This document shows, piece by piece, positions 35,161-44,261 of a stretch of DNA of 64,000 nt. The number at the start of each line of letters is the position of its first letter. Position 1 is the stretch's first letter. Under the pieces are notes generated by a model. That model was not told where the DNA came from. It did no database searches and saw only the letters and a list, made by a program, of their open reading frames with translations. Made by a program: the position numbers and the translations under genes. This stretch comes from CAXMST01 sp963712765 (GTDB taxonomy: Bacteria; Actinomycetota; Thermoleophilia; Solirubrobacterales; 70-9): positions 310,001 to 374,000 of the forward strand of contig CAVQIX010000004.1 of assembly GCA_963712765.1 (NCBI GenBank), written 5' to 3'.

Positions 35161-35955
35161 ATGTCTTCACTCGAGGAGATCGGCGCGCTCCTCGGCTTTG
35201 TCGCGTTCGTCGGCCTGGCCGTGCTCGTATTCCTGACCTTTCAGCAGGCCAGGCATGTGCGACGCCTGCGCGACTGGGCCGGCCGCGCTCCCGAGCGCGC
35301 CGCGGCGATGGCCGCCCGCGAGCAGGAGGCCGGCGAGGGGGCCGAGATCGATTCCCGCCTCGATGACGATGAACTCGACTACGAGGAGGAGGACGAAGGC
35401 CGCGCCTTCGATGGACTCCGAACCCGGGCCGCCGGTGCGTGGGCCGAGATCGATCGGCGCTCTCCGGCCGATCCCAAGCTCCTGCTCGGAGGTCTTGCCG
35501 CGATCATCCTCGGCCTCGGGATCGCGACCGGCGGCTTTGGCCTGCTCGGCGGCGATGCCGCGAGCGATGGGTCCGGCCAGGCGGGCAGGTCCAGCGGCGG
35601 CAAGGGTGGCGGTGGCTCGGGGGGCAAGAGCGAGAAGCCGAAGAAAGTGGAGGTGGCGGTCCTGAACGGAACCGCCCCCCCGGGAGGCACCGGCGTCGTT
35701 GGGATCGCGGACCAGTACAGCGCTGAGGTCGAGGGGGCCGGGTTCAAGGTCGGAACCGTTGACAACGCCGGCTCGTTCACGACCAGCGTCGTGATGTTCA
35801 CCGGCAGCGACAGCGCCGAGGCAGATGCGCTCGCCGAGTCACTCTCCGGCGCGCTCACGTCCGTAACCGTCGAGCCGATGACGCCAGAGGTCGAGGCCCT
35901 CGCCGGCGGCGCCGATCTCGCTCTGATCATCGGACAGAGCGACGCGGGGATCTGA
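35161..35955 (+). CDS. LytR_C-domain membrane protein A
   Basis: The 264-residue protein has an N-terminal helix (about 7-29), an acidic cytoplasmic-looking loop (about 60-100), a second transmembrane helix (about 107-130), a glycine/serine/lysine linker and a C-terminal LytR_C-like domain (about 160-260, from VEVAVLNGTAPPGGTGVVGIA). LytR_C domains accompany LCP enzymes that attach polymers to the wall; no LCP catalytic domain is present here. It overlaps the next gene by one base (TGATG). Confidence 0.8.
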   Translation: MSSLEEIGALLGFVAFVGLAVLVFLTFQQARHVRRLRDWAGRAPERAAAMAAREQEAGEGAEIDSRLDDDELDYEEEDEGRAFDGLRTRAAGAWAEIDRRSPADPKLLLGGLAAIILGLGIATGGFGLLGGDAASDGSGQAGRSSGGKGGGGSGGKSEKPKKVEVAVLNGTAPPGGTGVVGIADQYSAEVEGAGFKVGTVDNAGSFTTSVVMFTGSDSAEADALAESLSGALTSVTVEPMTPEVEALAGGADLALIIGQSDAGI

Positions 35956-36749
35956 TGGCGGGCCCCGCTGCCGCGGTGCCGGCGCTCGCCCAGGAGGGCC
36001 TCGACGCCGGCGATCTATTTACCACCATGGGTGCCGCCGCCGCCGCGACGGCGGTCGTTGCGATCCTCTTGATCCTGCCCCTGTTCCTGACCCAGCGGCA
36101 CGAGGTCAAACGGCTACTGCGCTGGCAGGAGCTCGAGCCCGAGCGCGGCGACGAGGGCGCCCCGGTCGGACCCAGCCCGACGGCGACCACCGCGACGGCG
36201 ACGGAGGACACGGTCACGCGGACGGGCCCGATGACACCCGCCGAGAGGATCACCGCCGAGCGTCCGGCCTTGGAGCGGATCACCGCCGAGCGCGCGGCGA
36301 TCCAGTCCCCCTCGTTCTGGCGCCGGTTGATCGCCCGCGGCCCTCGACATCCGCTGGTCCTCTCGCTGTTGGCGGTCGTCTCCGCGGTCGCGGTCGTCGC
36401 GGTCGTTTCGGTCACCGGCACCTCCACGCCCGAGGAGCGGAGCGAGGGCGGCGCCCTCGACCGCGGCGCGGTCAGCGTCGTCGTGCTCAACGCGAGCTCG
36501 AAGCCGGCGCTGGCGGACAAGGTCGCCGACAGCCTCACGGCTGAGGACTTCACCGAGATCCGCGCCGGTGCGACCGGCAGCTCCGATCAGTCTGTCGTCC
36601 TCTTTGCCAAGGGCGAGCGCGGCGCTGCCAGGGCCGTACAGCGAGAGCTCGGGATCCGCGCCCTGCAGCCGATCGACCGCGCTGTCAGAGCGGTTGCCCC
36701 CGATGCCGACGTGGTGGTCGTCGTCGGGGAAGACCGCGCCAAGGCCTAG
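35955..36749 (+). CDS. LytR_C-domain membrane protein B
   Basis: This 264-residue paralogue-like protein has an N-terminal hydrophobic region (about 1-40), a threonine/glutamate-rich segment with a repeated RITAERPA/RITAERAA motif, a transmembrane helix (about 130-152) and a LytR_C-like domain (about 165-260, from VSVVVLNASSKPALADKVADSL). It has the same layout as the preceding gene but low identity. It probably works with it; the function is not known. Confidence 0.75.
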   Translation: MAGPAAAVPALAQEGLDAGDLFTTMGAAAAATAVVAILLILPLFLTQRHEVKRLLRWQELEPERGDEGAPVGPSPTATTATATEDTVTRTGPMTPAERITAERPALERITAERAAIQSPSFWRRLIARGPRHPLVLSLLAVVSAVAVVAVVSVTGTSTPEERSEGGALDRGAVSVVVLNASSKPALADKVADSLTAEDFTEIRAGATGSSDQSVVLFAKGERGAARAVQRELGIRALQPIDRAVRAVAPDADVVVVVGEDRAKA

Positions 36750-36790
36750 ATGGCGATGGGCGGCGGCCGACCGGGGTCAGGCGGATCGGG

Positions 36791-37231
36791 ATGAGCTCCG
36801 GGCTCGATCGGCGCGGCGCCCTGCTGCTCGTCACCTTGCTCGCTCTCAGCCTCTGCGCGCTCGGGTTCACGCGGGCGCTGCGCTCTCAGGATGACGTCGT
36901 CAACTCGGTCGCGGTCACCGAGAGCTTCTCGTCGGGGCAGCGGGCAGCGATCGCCTTCACCACCACCGAGGCCGACGACCGGGTCGACGTGCTGATCATC
37001 GACCGCGGCGGCACTCAGGTTCGCGCTCTGCAGCTGGGCGAGCCACTGGCGGCCGCTCGCCACCGCTTGAGCTGGGACGGGACTACCGACGACGGCACCG
37101 AGGCGGCACCGGGGATCTACCGCCTGCGGATCATCCTCGGCGATGCGGGCCGCGATATCGAGCCCCCCGGGCCGATCGAGTTGATCGAGAAGCCGGGCCC
37201 GCCTCCGGGGAGCGGGGAGACGGTCTCGTGA
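36791..37231 (+). CDS. Secreted/anchored protein with a FlgD-like Ig domain
   Basis: The 146-residue protein has a signal anchor (about 10-26) and an immunoglobulin-like domain of the FlgD/CHU type (HRLSWDGTTDDGTEAAPGIYRLRI), a motif found in many surface proteins. It overlaps the polymerase gene by four bases, tying it to polysaccharide assembly. Its exact role is unknown. Confidence 0.75.
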   Translation: MSSGLDRRGALLLVTLLALSLCALGFTRALRSQDDVVNSVAVTESFSSGQRAAIAFTTTEADDRVDVLIIDRGGTQVRALQLGEPLAAARHRLSWDGTTDDGTEAAPGIYRLRIILGDAGRDIEPPGPIELIEKPGPPPGSGETVS

Positions 37232-38727
37232 GCTCCGTGCCCCTCTGGCTGGGGGCCATGGCCTGCGCCGCAGCCGCAGCGGTATCGCTCGCCGGCCGCG
37301 AGGTGCCGATTCGCCGGCGCATCCTGCTCATCGCCGGCGCGATGCTGCTGGCCCCGGTCCTGATCGCGGCCGACAACTGGGAGGGCGAGCGGATCCGCGA
37401 TCTCCGCGACAGCCCGGCGGTGCTCGTTGTCGCGGCGGTCTTCGGCGCGGGATTGGTCGCCGCGCTCGCGACCCTGTTCCGCTCCCGCCCGATTCTCGTC
37501 CCGCTGGCGATCATCGCCACGATGCCGTTCCGGATCCCCGTCGATCTCGGTAGCTCGTCGGTCAACCTGCTGCTCCCGCTCTACGCGGTCCTCGCGGCCG
37601 CGCTGGTGGCCGCGGTCCTCGAGCCGGAGCGGGTCGTTCCCCGGGACGAGCCGACTAGGGGTGCGGCCGGTCTCGTCGGTCCCGCGCTCGGGCTCCTGCT
37701 GGTCGTCTACGCGATCCAGTCCGCCTACGCCGACGATCTCTCCGCTGCGGTCGAGAACATCGGCTTCTTCTTCGTCCCGTTCGCGGCGCTGTTCCTGCTC
37801 CTGAGCCGGGCGCGGTGGGATCTCTCGCTGGTCCGGCTCGCCGTCTGGGTGGTGGTCGTGGAGGCGGCGATTGTCGCGGTGGTCGCCTTCGGCCAGAACG
37901 CGGTCGGCGAGCTGTTCTGGAACGACAAGGTGATCTCAGGGAACGAGGCCCATGTCTACTTCCGGGTCAACTCCCTCTTCTACGACCCCAACATCATGGG
38001 CCGGTATCTGGCGGTGACGATGATCGCGCTGGGCGGGGTCGTCGCCTGGGGCCGCCGCAGCGAGAGCGGGGCCGCCGCGGGCCTCTTCGTCGTCCTGCTG
38101 CTGGCCCTGGCGATCACCTTCTCGCAGACGAGCATGCTGGCGCTGCTGGCGGGTGTCCTCGTGCTGATCGCCGGTCGCTCGGGGATCATCCCCGGCCTGC
38201 TGGCGGGCGGCGCCACGGTCGCCGTATTCGCTGCCTCGCTGCTCGCCTTCGGCGGCGCCGGCCTGACCGACGAGACGACCGGGAGGACCGGTCTCGTCAG
38301 CGGCGGCCTCGAGCTCGCCGAGCAGCAGCCGGTGGTCGGCAACGGCTCGGGTTCCTTCCCCGCCGAGTTCGAGGCTCGCTTCGGCGCCGCCGACGGGATC
38401 GCCACCGAGAGCCACACCGAGCCGGTCACCGTGCTCGCAGAGCAGGGGGTGGTCGGGATCGTCCCCTACCTGCTGGTCCTCGCGGTCGCGGTCACGGCGC
38501 TCTGGCAGGCGGCCGGCGTGGGATGGGCCGCGATGCGCAACCCGATCGGGGCCACTCTGCTCGCGGCGCTGGCGGCGATGATCGTCCACTCGCTCGGCTA
38601 CGCCGCCTTCTTCACCGACCCGATCACCTGGGCGCTTCTGGGTCTCGGGCTGGCTCTCCCCGCGCTGGATCGCGCCCCCGCCGCGGCCTCGCGGCCGGCG
38701 GCCCCGGCCGAGCCGCAACCGGCCTGA
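37228..38727 (+). CDS. O-antigen ligase/polymerase family (Wzy_C) membrane protein
   Basis: This 499-residue protein has about twelve transmembrane helices and the Wzy_C core: NSLFYDPNIMGRYLA, the SQTSMLALLAGVLVL region and GNGSGSFPAEFEARFG followed by ESHTEPVTVLAEQGVVG. Enzymes of this family polymerise repeat units or ligate polysaccharide to a carrier at the outer membrane face. In a Gram-positive-type cell a polymerase role is likelier. The flippase gene follows after 12 bp. Confidence 0.9.
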   Translation: MSSVPLWLGAMACAAAAAVSLAGREVPIRRRILLIAGAMLLAPVLIAADNWEGERIRDLRDSPAVLVVAAVFGAGLVAALATLFRSRPILVPLAIIATMPFRIPVDLGSSSVNLLLPLYAVLAAALVAAVLEPERVVPRDEPTRGAAGLVGPALGLLLVVYAIQSAYADDLSAAVENIGFFFVPFAALFLLLSRARWDLSLVRLAVWVVVVEAAIVAVVAFGQNAVGELFWNDKVISGNEAHVYFRVNSLFYDPNIMGRYLAVTMIALGGVVAWGRRSESGAAAGLFVVLLLALAITFSQTSMLALLAGVLVLIAGRSGIIPGLLAGGATVAVFAASLLAFGGAGLTDETTGRTGLVSGGLELAEQQPVVGNGSGSFPAEFEARFGAADGIATESHTEPVTVLAEQGVVGIVPYLLVLAVAVTALWQAAGVGWAAMRNPIGATLLAALAAMIVHSLGYAAFFTDPITWALLGLGLALPALDRAPAAASRPAAPAEPQPA

Positions 38728-38739
38728 CCGGGATCTCCG

Positions 38740-40281
38740 ATGCTCGGCTATCTCCGCCGCCTCGCCACCACCGGCCTCGCCTACACAGCCTCGAGCGTCT
38801 TCTCGAAGATCATCGCGGTCTTCCTGCTGCCGATCTACACGGCGCTGCTCGACCCGGTCGAATACGGCAAGGCGGAGGTCCTGTTCGGCGCCGTGGTCGC
38901 CGCCAGCATCGTCGTCCGCTTCGGGGTGATCGAGGCGCTGCTTCGCTTCTACTACCTCCCGGAGGAGTCGGGCTCGAAGGTGGTCGCAACCGGCTTCGCC
39001 TTCATCTTCTGGGCGACCACGGCCGGGGCTCTCCTGCTCCTGCCGTTCGCCGGGCCGATCGCCGACGCGCTGAAGAGCGACCCCGGCCTGGTCCGGATCG
39101 CGATCGGCGGGCTCTGGCTCCTGACCCTGTACGAGTACATGGTCACGCTGTTCCGGCTCGACGAGCGGGCGAGGGCCTACTTCTTCTTCACCTTCGCCAA
39201 CGTGCTCGCCGCGATCCCGTTGACGTTGATCCTGATCGCCGGGTTCGACGAGGGCGCGCGCGGCCTGCTGCTCGGCAGCTACGCCTCGGCGGTTCCCTTC
39301 GTCCTCTGGCTGATCTTCAGTGAGCGCCGCCGCCTCTCGCTGCTTTGGGAGCGGTCGCGATTGCGCAGGATGCTCCGCTTCGGGGTGCCGACGATGCCGG
39401 CCGAGCTCTCGCTCTACTCGCTGATCTTCGTCGACCGGATCGTGATCGTCCGCTACGTGGGTCCGGCCGAGGTCGGCCTCTATGCGCTCGCCTTCAAGTT
39501 CAGTCAGGCGATCCAGGTCGTGGTCCGCGGATTCCAGCTCGCCTGGCCCCCGCTCGCCTACTCGATCACCGATGACGAGGAGGCGAAGCGCGTCTACGCG
39601 GTGATCCTCACCGCCTTCGTCGCGCTCTGTGCCTTCATCGTCACCGGGATGTGGCTCGAGGCTCGGTGGATCGTCCGCGTTCTCGCCGCCTCGGAGTTCT
39701 TCCGTGCCTACGAGGCGGTTGGGCTGCTCGCCCTGGGCGCGGCGCTGTATGGGGTCTATCTCGCCCTGCTGGTCGTCCTCGGCCGGACCGGCCGGACCGA
39801 GTTCAACTTCCCGGCGACGCTCGCCGCGCTGGTCGTCAACATCGGCCTCAACCTCTGGCTGGTGCCGATCCACGGCATGGTCGGCGCCGGGGTGGCTCTG
39901 GTCGTCTCCTATGGGGTCGCGCTCGTCCTGATGCTGTTCTTCACCCAGCGTCTGTTCCCGGTCCCGTGGCAATGGGCCCGGCTGGCCGCGATCGTCGCGA
40001 TCTCGACCCTGGTCGTGGTCGGCGGCGAGCTGCTACTCCCGACCGAGGGAGCGATCGGACTGCTCTCCCGAACGGCGCTCTGGCTGGCGCTCCTGCCGAT
40101 GCTGTGGTTCGGCGGCGCGATCAGCGCTTCGGAGCGCCGTACCGTGCGCGAGCTCGCGAGGCCCGAGGAACTGCGCCGGCGCCTCGCCGACCTCCGCGAG
40201 CGAACGGCGGAATCAGGGTCGGAGCCCGGTGGCGAGGCGATCGAAGCCGAGCTCCGCGACGAGGACCGCCGCAGCTACTGA
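38740..40281 (+). CDS. Polysaccharide flippase (Wzx/MATE-like)
   Basis: The 513-residue protein has the polysaccharide-biosynthesis export fold: about 12-14 transmembrane helices, starting YTASSVFSKIIAVFLLPIYT and with RFGVPTMPAELSLYSLIFVDR in the middle. Such proteins flip undecaprenyl-linked repeat units outward. The C-terminal tail (about 475-513) is charged and cytoplasmic. Placed directly after the polymerase, it completes a Wzx/Wzy-type assembly. Confidence 0.9.
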   Translation: MLGYLRRLATTGLAYTASSVFSKIIAVFLLPIYTALLDPVEYGKAEVLFGAVVAASIVVRFGVIEALLRFYYLPEESGSKVVATGFAFIFWATTAGALLLLPFAGPIADALKSDPGLVRIAIGGLWLLTLYEYMVTLFRLDERARAYFFFTFANVLAAIPLTLILIAGFDEGARGLLLGSYASAVPFVLWLIFSERRRLSLLWERSRLRRMLRFGVPTMPAELSLYSLIFVDRIVIVRYVGPAEVGLYALAFKFSQAIQVVVRGFQLAWPPLAYSITDDEEAKRVYAVILTAFVALCAFIVTGMWLEARWIVRVLAASEFFRAYEAVGLLALGAALYGVYLALLVVLGRTGRTEFNFPATLAALVVNIGLNLWLVPIHGMVGAGVALVVSYGVALVLMLFFTQRLFPVPWQWARLAAIVAISTLVVVGGELLLPTEGAIGLLSRTALWLALLPMLWFGGAISASERRTVRELARPEELRRRLADLRERTAESGSEPGGEAIEAELRDEDRRSY

Positions 40282-40377
40282 GAGCGACAGGTTCGACCGT
40301 CCCACCCGGTCGGTCCGGGTTCGAGTCCGGCGCCCTGCGCTGGCGCCCCAGGCACTCGGTGGCGCGCGGCCCCGCTC

Positions 40378-41295
40378 CTACCCGTCCTCGACGAGCTCGC
40401 GGATTCCGTCGCCTCGTGGTCGTAGCGCCTTGCGGGCGTGGAGGGCATACCAGCGTGGGTCGTGACCGGGGACCACGAGGGCGGCGAGCGCCCGCGGCAG
40501 GTAGCTCCAGGCGGTCAGCAGGCGGACCGCGGCCGCGCTCGCTGGCCCGTGGTGCTTGCGCATGTAGAGGTCGCGGTTGCGGTGGAACTCGACGATGCGG
40601 GCATCACCGGCGCTGCGGTCGTTGGCGAGCTGCTCGTGGTGGACGGCCTGGGCGGAGGGGACGTAGAGGGTGTGTCGGCCGGCGTCGCCGAGCCGCTTGC
40701 AGAGGTCGGTCTCATCGGAGTAGACGAAGAAGGCCGGGTCGAGCCAGCCGACCTGCTCGGCGGCGGCACGCCGGACGAGCAGCGCGGCCGATTGCGCCCA
40801 GCCCACCACCCGGGTCCGATCGCCGCCGCTCTGGGTGACCAGGAGCCGGTGCAGGAACAGCGCCTGGGCCGCGGCGGTACCGACGCCCGGCAGTCGCCAC
40901 GCGCAGGGCTGGGGCGCGCCGCTCCCGTCGAGCAGCTGCGCTCCCGCCGCCCCGGCGCTGGGATCGTCGTCGAGCGCCGCGACCAGCGCCGCCGCCGCCC
41001 CCGCGCGCAGCTCGGAGTCCTCGTTGAGGAGCAGGCAGTACTCGCCCTCTGCCTCCTGCAGCAGCCGCGTGTCGTTCGCCGCCTTGCCCGCCGGCACCGC
41101 CAGTGCGATCAGGCGCAGCTCGGGAATCTCCCCCGCGAGCTCGCCGAGCAGCTCCTGGGACCCGTCGCTGGAGGCGTTGTCCAAGACGAGGATCTCGTGC
41201 CCGCCCTCTGCCGGGCGCTGGGCGAGAATCGCTCCGATACAGGCACGAAGGTGCTCACGGCCGTTGGTGTTGACGACGCAGTAGGAGAGCTTCAC
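40378..41295 (-). CDS. Family 2 glycosyltransferase (rhamnosyltransferase-like)
   Basis: A GT-A glycosyltransferase, about 305 residues: YCVVNTNGREHLRACIGAIL, LVLDNASSDGSQELL, the DxD-like LLNEDSEL and the acceptor-side FFVYSDETDLCKRL. It adds a sugar to a lipid-linked glycan. GTG 41295 (before KLSYCVVN) was chosen; a longer frame to 41346 would overlap the divergent glycosyltransferase gene. The substrate is not predictable. Confidence 0.87.
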   Translation of the reverse strand: MKLSYCVVNTNGREHLRACIGAILAQRPAEGGHEILVLDNASSDGSQELLGELAGEIPELRLIALAVPAGKAANDTRLLQEAEGEYCLLLNEDSELRAGAAAALVAALDDDPSAGAAGAQLLDGSGAPQPCAWRLPGVGTAAAQALFLHRLLVTQSGGDRTRVVGWAQSAALLVRRAAAEQVGWLDPAFFVYSDETDLCKRLGDAGRHTLYVPSAQAVHHEQLANDRSAGDARIVEFHRNRDLYMRKHHGPASAAAVRLLTAWSYLPRALAALVVPGHDPRWYALHARKALRPRGDGIRELVEDG

Positions 41296-41311
41296 GCCAG
41301 AATCGTCGCCT

Positions 41312-42463
41312 ATGCGCGTCTCGCTCGTCGATCCGTCGGCATTCACGCCACCCTACGACCGCTCCCTCGCGGCCGCGCTGGTGGGCGCGGGTGTCGATGT
41401 CGAACTGGTCACGAGCCGGTTCGTCTACGGGCCCGTTCCCGAGGCTCGAGGCTACGAGGTCCGCGAGCCCTTCTATCGCCGCTCGACCCGCAGGCCGCTG
41501 TCGAGCCGCATCCGCCTCCCGCTCAAGGGGCTCGAGCATCCCGGCCAGATGCTGCGCGAGGCGAGGCGCGCGGGCCGCGAGTCCGATCTCACCCATTGGC
41601 AGTGGGTGACTCTGCCGCAACTCGACCGCTTCCTAGTGCGCCCCTCGGGCCACCCCCGCCTGCTCACGCTCCACTACCCGCTTCCCGAACCCGGCGACCG
41701 GCGCGGGCTGCGGCGCCAGCGATCCTTTCTGGGCGAGTTCGACGCGGTCATCGCCCACACCGAGCACGGCGCCGAGCGCCTCCGCACCGATGTCGGCCTC
41801 CCACCCGAGCGGGTCCACCGGATCCCCCACGGTCCGCTCGACTACCTCACCGAACTCCCCGCCGGGACCGAGCAGGGCCTGCCGGAGGAGCTTGCCGGAG
41901 CCCCCGCCGACGTTCCGGTCGCGCTCTTCTTCGGACTGCTCCGCCCCTACAAGGGGATCGACGTCCTGCTCGAGGCCTTCGCCCGGGTACCCGAGGAGGC
42001 GGAGCTGTGGATCGCGGGGATGCCGAGGATGCCGATCGAGCCGTTGCAGGAGCTGGCCCGCCGGGCGCCGGGTCGCGTCCGCTTCGTTCCCCGCTTCATC
42101 GCCGACCCCGAGATCCCGGCGCTGATGCGACGCGCCGACGTGGTGGCCCTTCCCTACCGGGAGATCGAGCAGTCCGGCGTCCTCTATGCGGCCCTGGCCT
42201 TCGAGAAACCTCTGATCCTCAGCGACGTCGGCGGCTTCGCTGAGATCGCCCGCGAGCACGGGGCGGCCGCGCTCGTCCCCCCGGGCGACGCCGGCGCTCT
42301 GGCTGCGCGCCTGAGCGAGCTGCTCGGCAGCGGCGAGGAGCGCGAGAGGCTCGCGGCGGCGACCCGCTCGGCCGTGGCCGGTCCCCACTCATGGGATGCG
42401 ATCGCCGATCGCACAGCCGAGCTCTACCGGTCGCTGCTCGCGGGATCGGCCGGGGGCCGATAA
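41312..42463 (+). CDS. Family 4 glycosyltransferase
   Basis: A GT-B glycosyltransferase of 383 residues. The C-terminal domain shows FFGLLRPYKGIDVLLEAF, the catalytic-region PYREIEQSGVLYAALAF and GGFAEI, typical of GT4 retaining enzymes that use nucleotide sugars. The N-terminal acceptor domain is arginine rich. It lies 16 bp from the divergent GT2 start, and eight bases before the next GT gene. Confidence 0.9.
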   Translation: MRVSLVDPSAFTPPYDRSLAAALVGAGVDVELVTSRFVYGPVPEARGYEVREPFYRRSTRRPLSSRIRLPLKGLEHPGQMLREARRAGRESDLTHWQWVTLPQLDRFLVRPSGHPRLLTLHYPLPEPGDRRGLRRQRSFLGEFDAVIAHTEHGAERLRTDVGLPPERVHRIPHGPLDYLTELPAGTEQGLPEELAGAPADVPVALFFGLLRPYKGIDVLLEAFARVPEEAELWIAGMPRMPIEPLQELARRAPGRVRFVPRFIADPEIPALMRRADVVALPYREIEQSGVLYAALAFEKPLILSDVGGFAEIAREHGAAALVPPGDAGALAARLSELLGSGEERERLAAATRSAVAGPHSWDAIADRTAELYRSLLAGSAGGR

Positions 42464-42471
42464 TCCCGGCA

Positions 42472-43596
42472 ATGAGCGCGCGCGCAATCTTCTGGGGCTC
42501 AGCCGCGCTGCTGGCCCACACCCATCTCACCTATCCGCTTGCGATGGCGGTGATCGAGCGCCTGCGCGGCCGCCAGGAGCGGGCCGCCAGGAGCGGCGGA
42601 GGGGTCCCCTCGGTCTCGCTGATCATCGCCGCCCACGACGAGGAGGACGTGATCGGGCGCAAGCTCGAGGGCATTCGCGAGCTCGCCTACCCACCCGAGA
42701 AGCTCGAGGTGATCGTCGCCTCCGACGGCTCTTCCGATCACACCGTCGAGCTCGCCCGTGCCGCCGGTGCCAGCCAGGTCCTCGACCTCCCGCGCGGCGG
42801 CAAGATCGCCGCCCAGAACGCCGCCGCCGAGCGCGCTTCGGGAGAGATCCTCGCCTTCAGCGACGCCAACTCCTACTGGGAGCCCGAGGCGCTGGCCCGG
42901 CTGATGGCGCCGTTCTGCGACCCAGGGGTCGGTTACGTCTGCGGTCAGGTCCGCTTCCTCGACGCCGACGGCGACAACGAGGAGGGTGCCTACTGGCGCT
43001 ACGAGATGTGGGTCCGCGAGCTCGAGTCCGGCCAGGCGGGGGTGACGGCGGGAAACGGCGGCATCTACGCGGTCCGCCGCAGCGCCTACGCCTTCCTGCC
43101 GCCGTCGCGCAGCCACGATCTCAGTTTTCCGTTTCAGCTCGCCAAGGCGGGATTCCGCTCGCTCTACGCTCCTGAGGCGGTGGCGGAGGAGAAGCTCGTC
43201 CCGACGATCGAGGGCGAGTTCGAGCGCAAGCGCCGGATGATGCGCGGCCTGCTCGACATCGTCGTCGCCGACGGCATGATCGAGCCGAGCGGCTACAGCC
43301 CGATGTACGCGTTCGAGGTCTACTCCCATCGGGTGATCCGCTACGCCTCGCCGCTCCTGCACGCGCTGGCCTTTCTCGCCAACCTGGTTCTCCTGCGACG
43401 CTCGCGGATCTACGTCCTGACGATGCTCGCCCAGCTCGGGGTGATCGTCAGCGCCCTGATTCCCGAGCCGCCGCTGCGGCCGATGCGCATCGGCCGCTAC
43501 TACGGGCTGGTCACCGCATCGATCGCACTGGGAACCATCGACCGTCTCCGAGACGGCCCGCCCGCCGCCTGGGAGAAGTCGGAGGGAACGCGATGA
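42472..43596 (+). CDS. Membrane family 2 glycosyltransferase (processive type)
   Basis: The 374-residue protein has an N-terminal membrane segment (about 4-25), a GT2 catalytic core (SLIIAAHDEEDVIGRKLEG, VIVASDGSSDHT, AFSDANSYWEPEAL) and two to three C-terminal transmembrane helices (about 285-355). Layout resembles ExoA/ICA-type and cellulose-synthase-like enzymes. The ATG at 42472 was chosen over the open frame from 42391 because family similarity starts there. It overlaps the sugar-transferase gene by four bases. Confidence 0.87.
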   Translation: MSARAIFWGSAALLAHTHLTYPLAMAVIERLRGRQERAARSGGGVPSVSLIIAAHDEEDVIGRKLEGIRELAYPPEKLEVIVASDGSSDHTVELARAAGASQVLDLPRGGKIAAQNAAAERASGEILAFSDANSYWEPEALARLMAPFCDPGVGYVCGQVRFLDADGDNEEGAYWRYEMWVRELESGQAGVTAGNGGIYAVRRSAYAFLPPSRSHDLSFPFQLAKAGFRSLYAPEAVAEEKLVPTIEGEFERKRRMMRGLLDIVVADGMIEPSGYSPMYAFEVYSHRVIRYASPLLHALAFLANLVLLRRSRIYVLTMLAQLGVIVSALIPEPPLRPMRIGRYYGLVTASIALGTIDRLRDGPPAAWEKSEGTR

Positions 43597-44246
43597 CCCT
43601 CGACGAGCAGGAGGTCCAGCGTGCCTTCGCGGAGCCTTCAGACGCACCTGAGGTGGGGACCGGCCCGCCCGGCCGTGGCCTTCCCCGGGCCTTCGACCTC
43701 CTCATCGCCGCCTCGGTGCTGACCCTGCTGGCGCCGGTGCTGCTCGTGATCGCGATCCTGATCCGGCTCGACTCACCGGGACCGGTCATCTACAGGCAGC
43801 TCCGCGTCGGCAGGAGCAACAGCGAGTTCATGCTCTACAAGCTCCGCACGATGCGCCCCGGATCCGATCCGGTCGGGGTCGGCACGGTCGTCGAAGACCG
43901 GGATCCGCGCGTCACCCGGATCGGCCACCTACTTCGCCGGTTCTCGATCGACGAGGTCCCGAACCTGATCAACGTCCTTCGTGGCGAGATGGCGATCGTC
44001 GGTCCCCGGCCGACGATTCCGTCCCAGGTGGAGCTGTTCAGCCCCCGCCAGATGCGGCGCCATGCCGTCAGGCCGGGGATGACCGGCTGGGCTCAGATCA
44101 ACGGCCGGGTCGGGATCGAGTGGGGCGAACGGATCGAGCTCGACATCCATTACGTCGAGCACCGGTCACCGCGCCTCGACCTCGAGATCCTCGCTCAGAC
44201 GGCGCGCCTGGTGGTCAGCGGCGAGGGGCTCTATACCGGTGGTTGA
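43593..44246 (+). CDS. Initiating sugar-phosphate transferase (bacterial sugar transferase family)
   Basis: This enzyme transfers a sugar-1-phosphate to undecaprenyl phosphate, starting the repeat unit. The 217-residue protein has one re-entrant/transmembrane helix (about 35-58) and the PglC/WbaP-type catalytic domain: SPGPVIYRQLRVGRSN, MLYKLRTMRPGSD, RRFSIDEVPNLINVLRGEMAIVGPRP, and GMTGWAQINGRVG. It is the short (PglC-like) form. It is the likely first step of the locus. Confidence 0.93.
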   Translation: MTLDEQEVQRAFAEPSDAPEVGTGPPGRGLPRAFDLLIAASVLTLLAPVLLVIAILIRLDSPGPVIYRQLRVGRSNSEFMLYKLRTMRPGSDPVGVGTVVEDRDPRVTRIGHLLRRFSIDEVPNLINVLRGEMAIVGPRPTIPSQVELFSPRQMRRHAVRPGMTGWAQINGRVGIEWGERIELDIHYVEHRSPRLDLEILAQTARLVVSGEGLYTGG

Positions 44247-44261
44247 TCTAGGCTCCGCGCG

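Noticed and set aside
37936..39972. 678-residue antisense frame over the polymerase and flippase genes
   Set aside because: Charged low-complexity translation typical of reverse-frame reading; the membrane proteins on the plus strand are clear.
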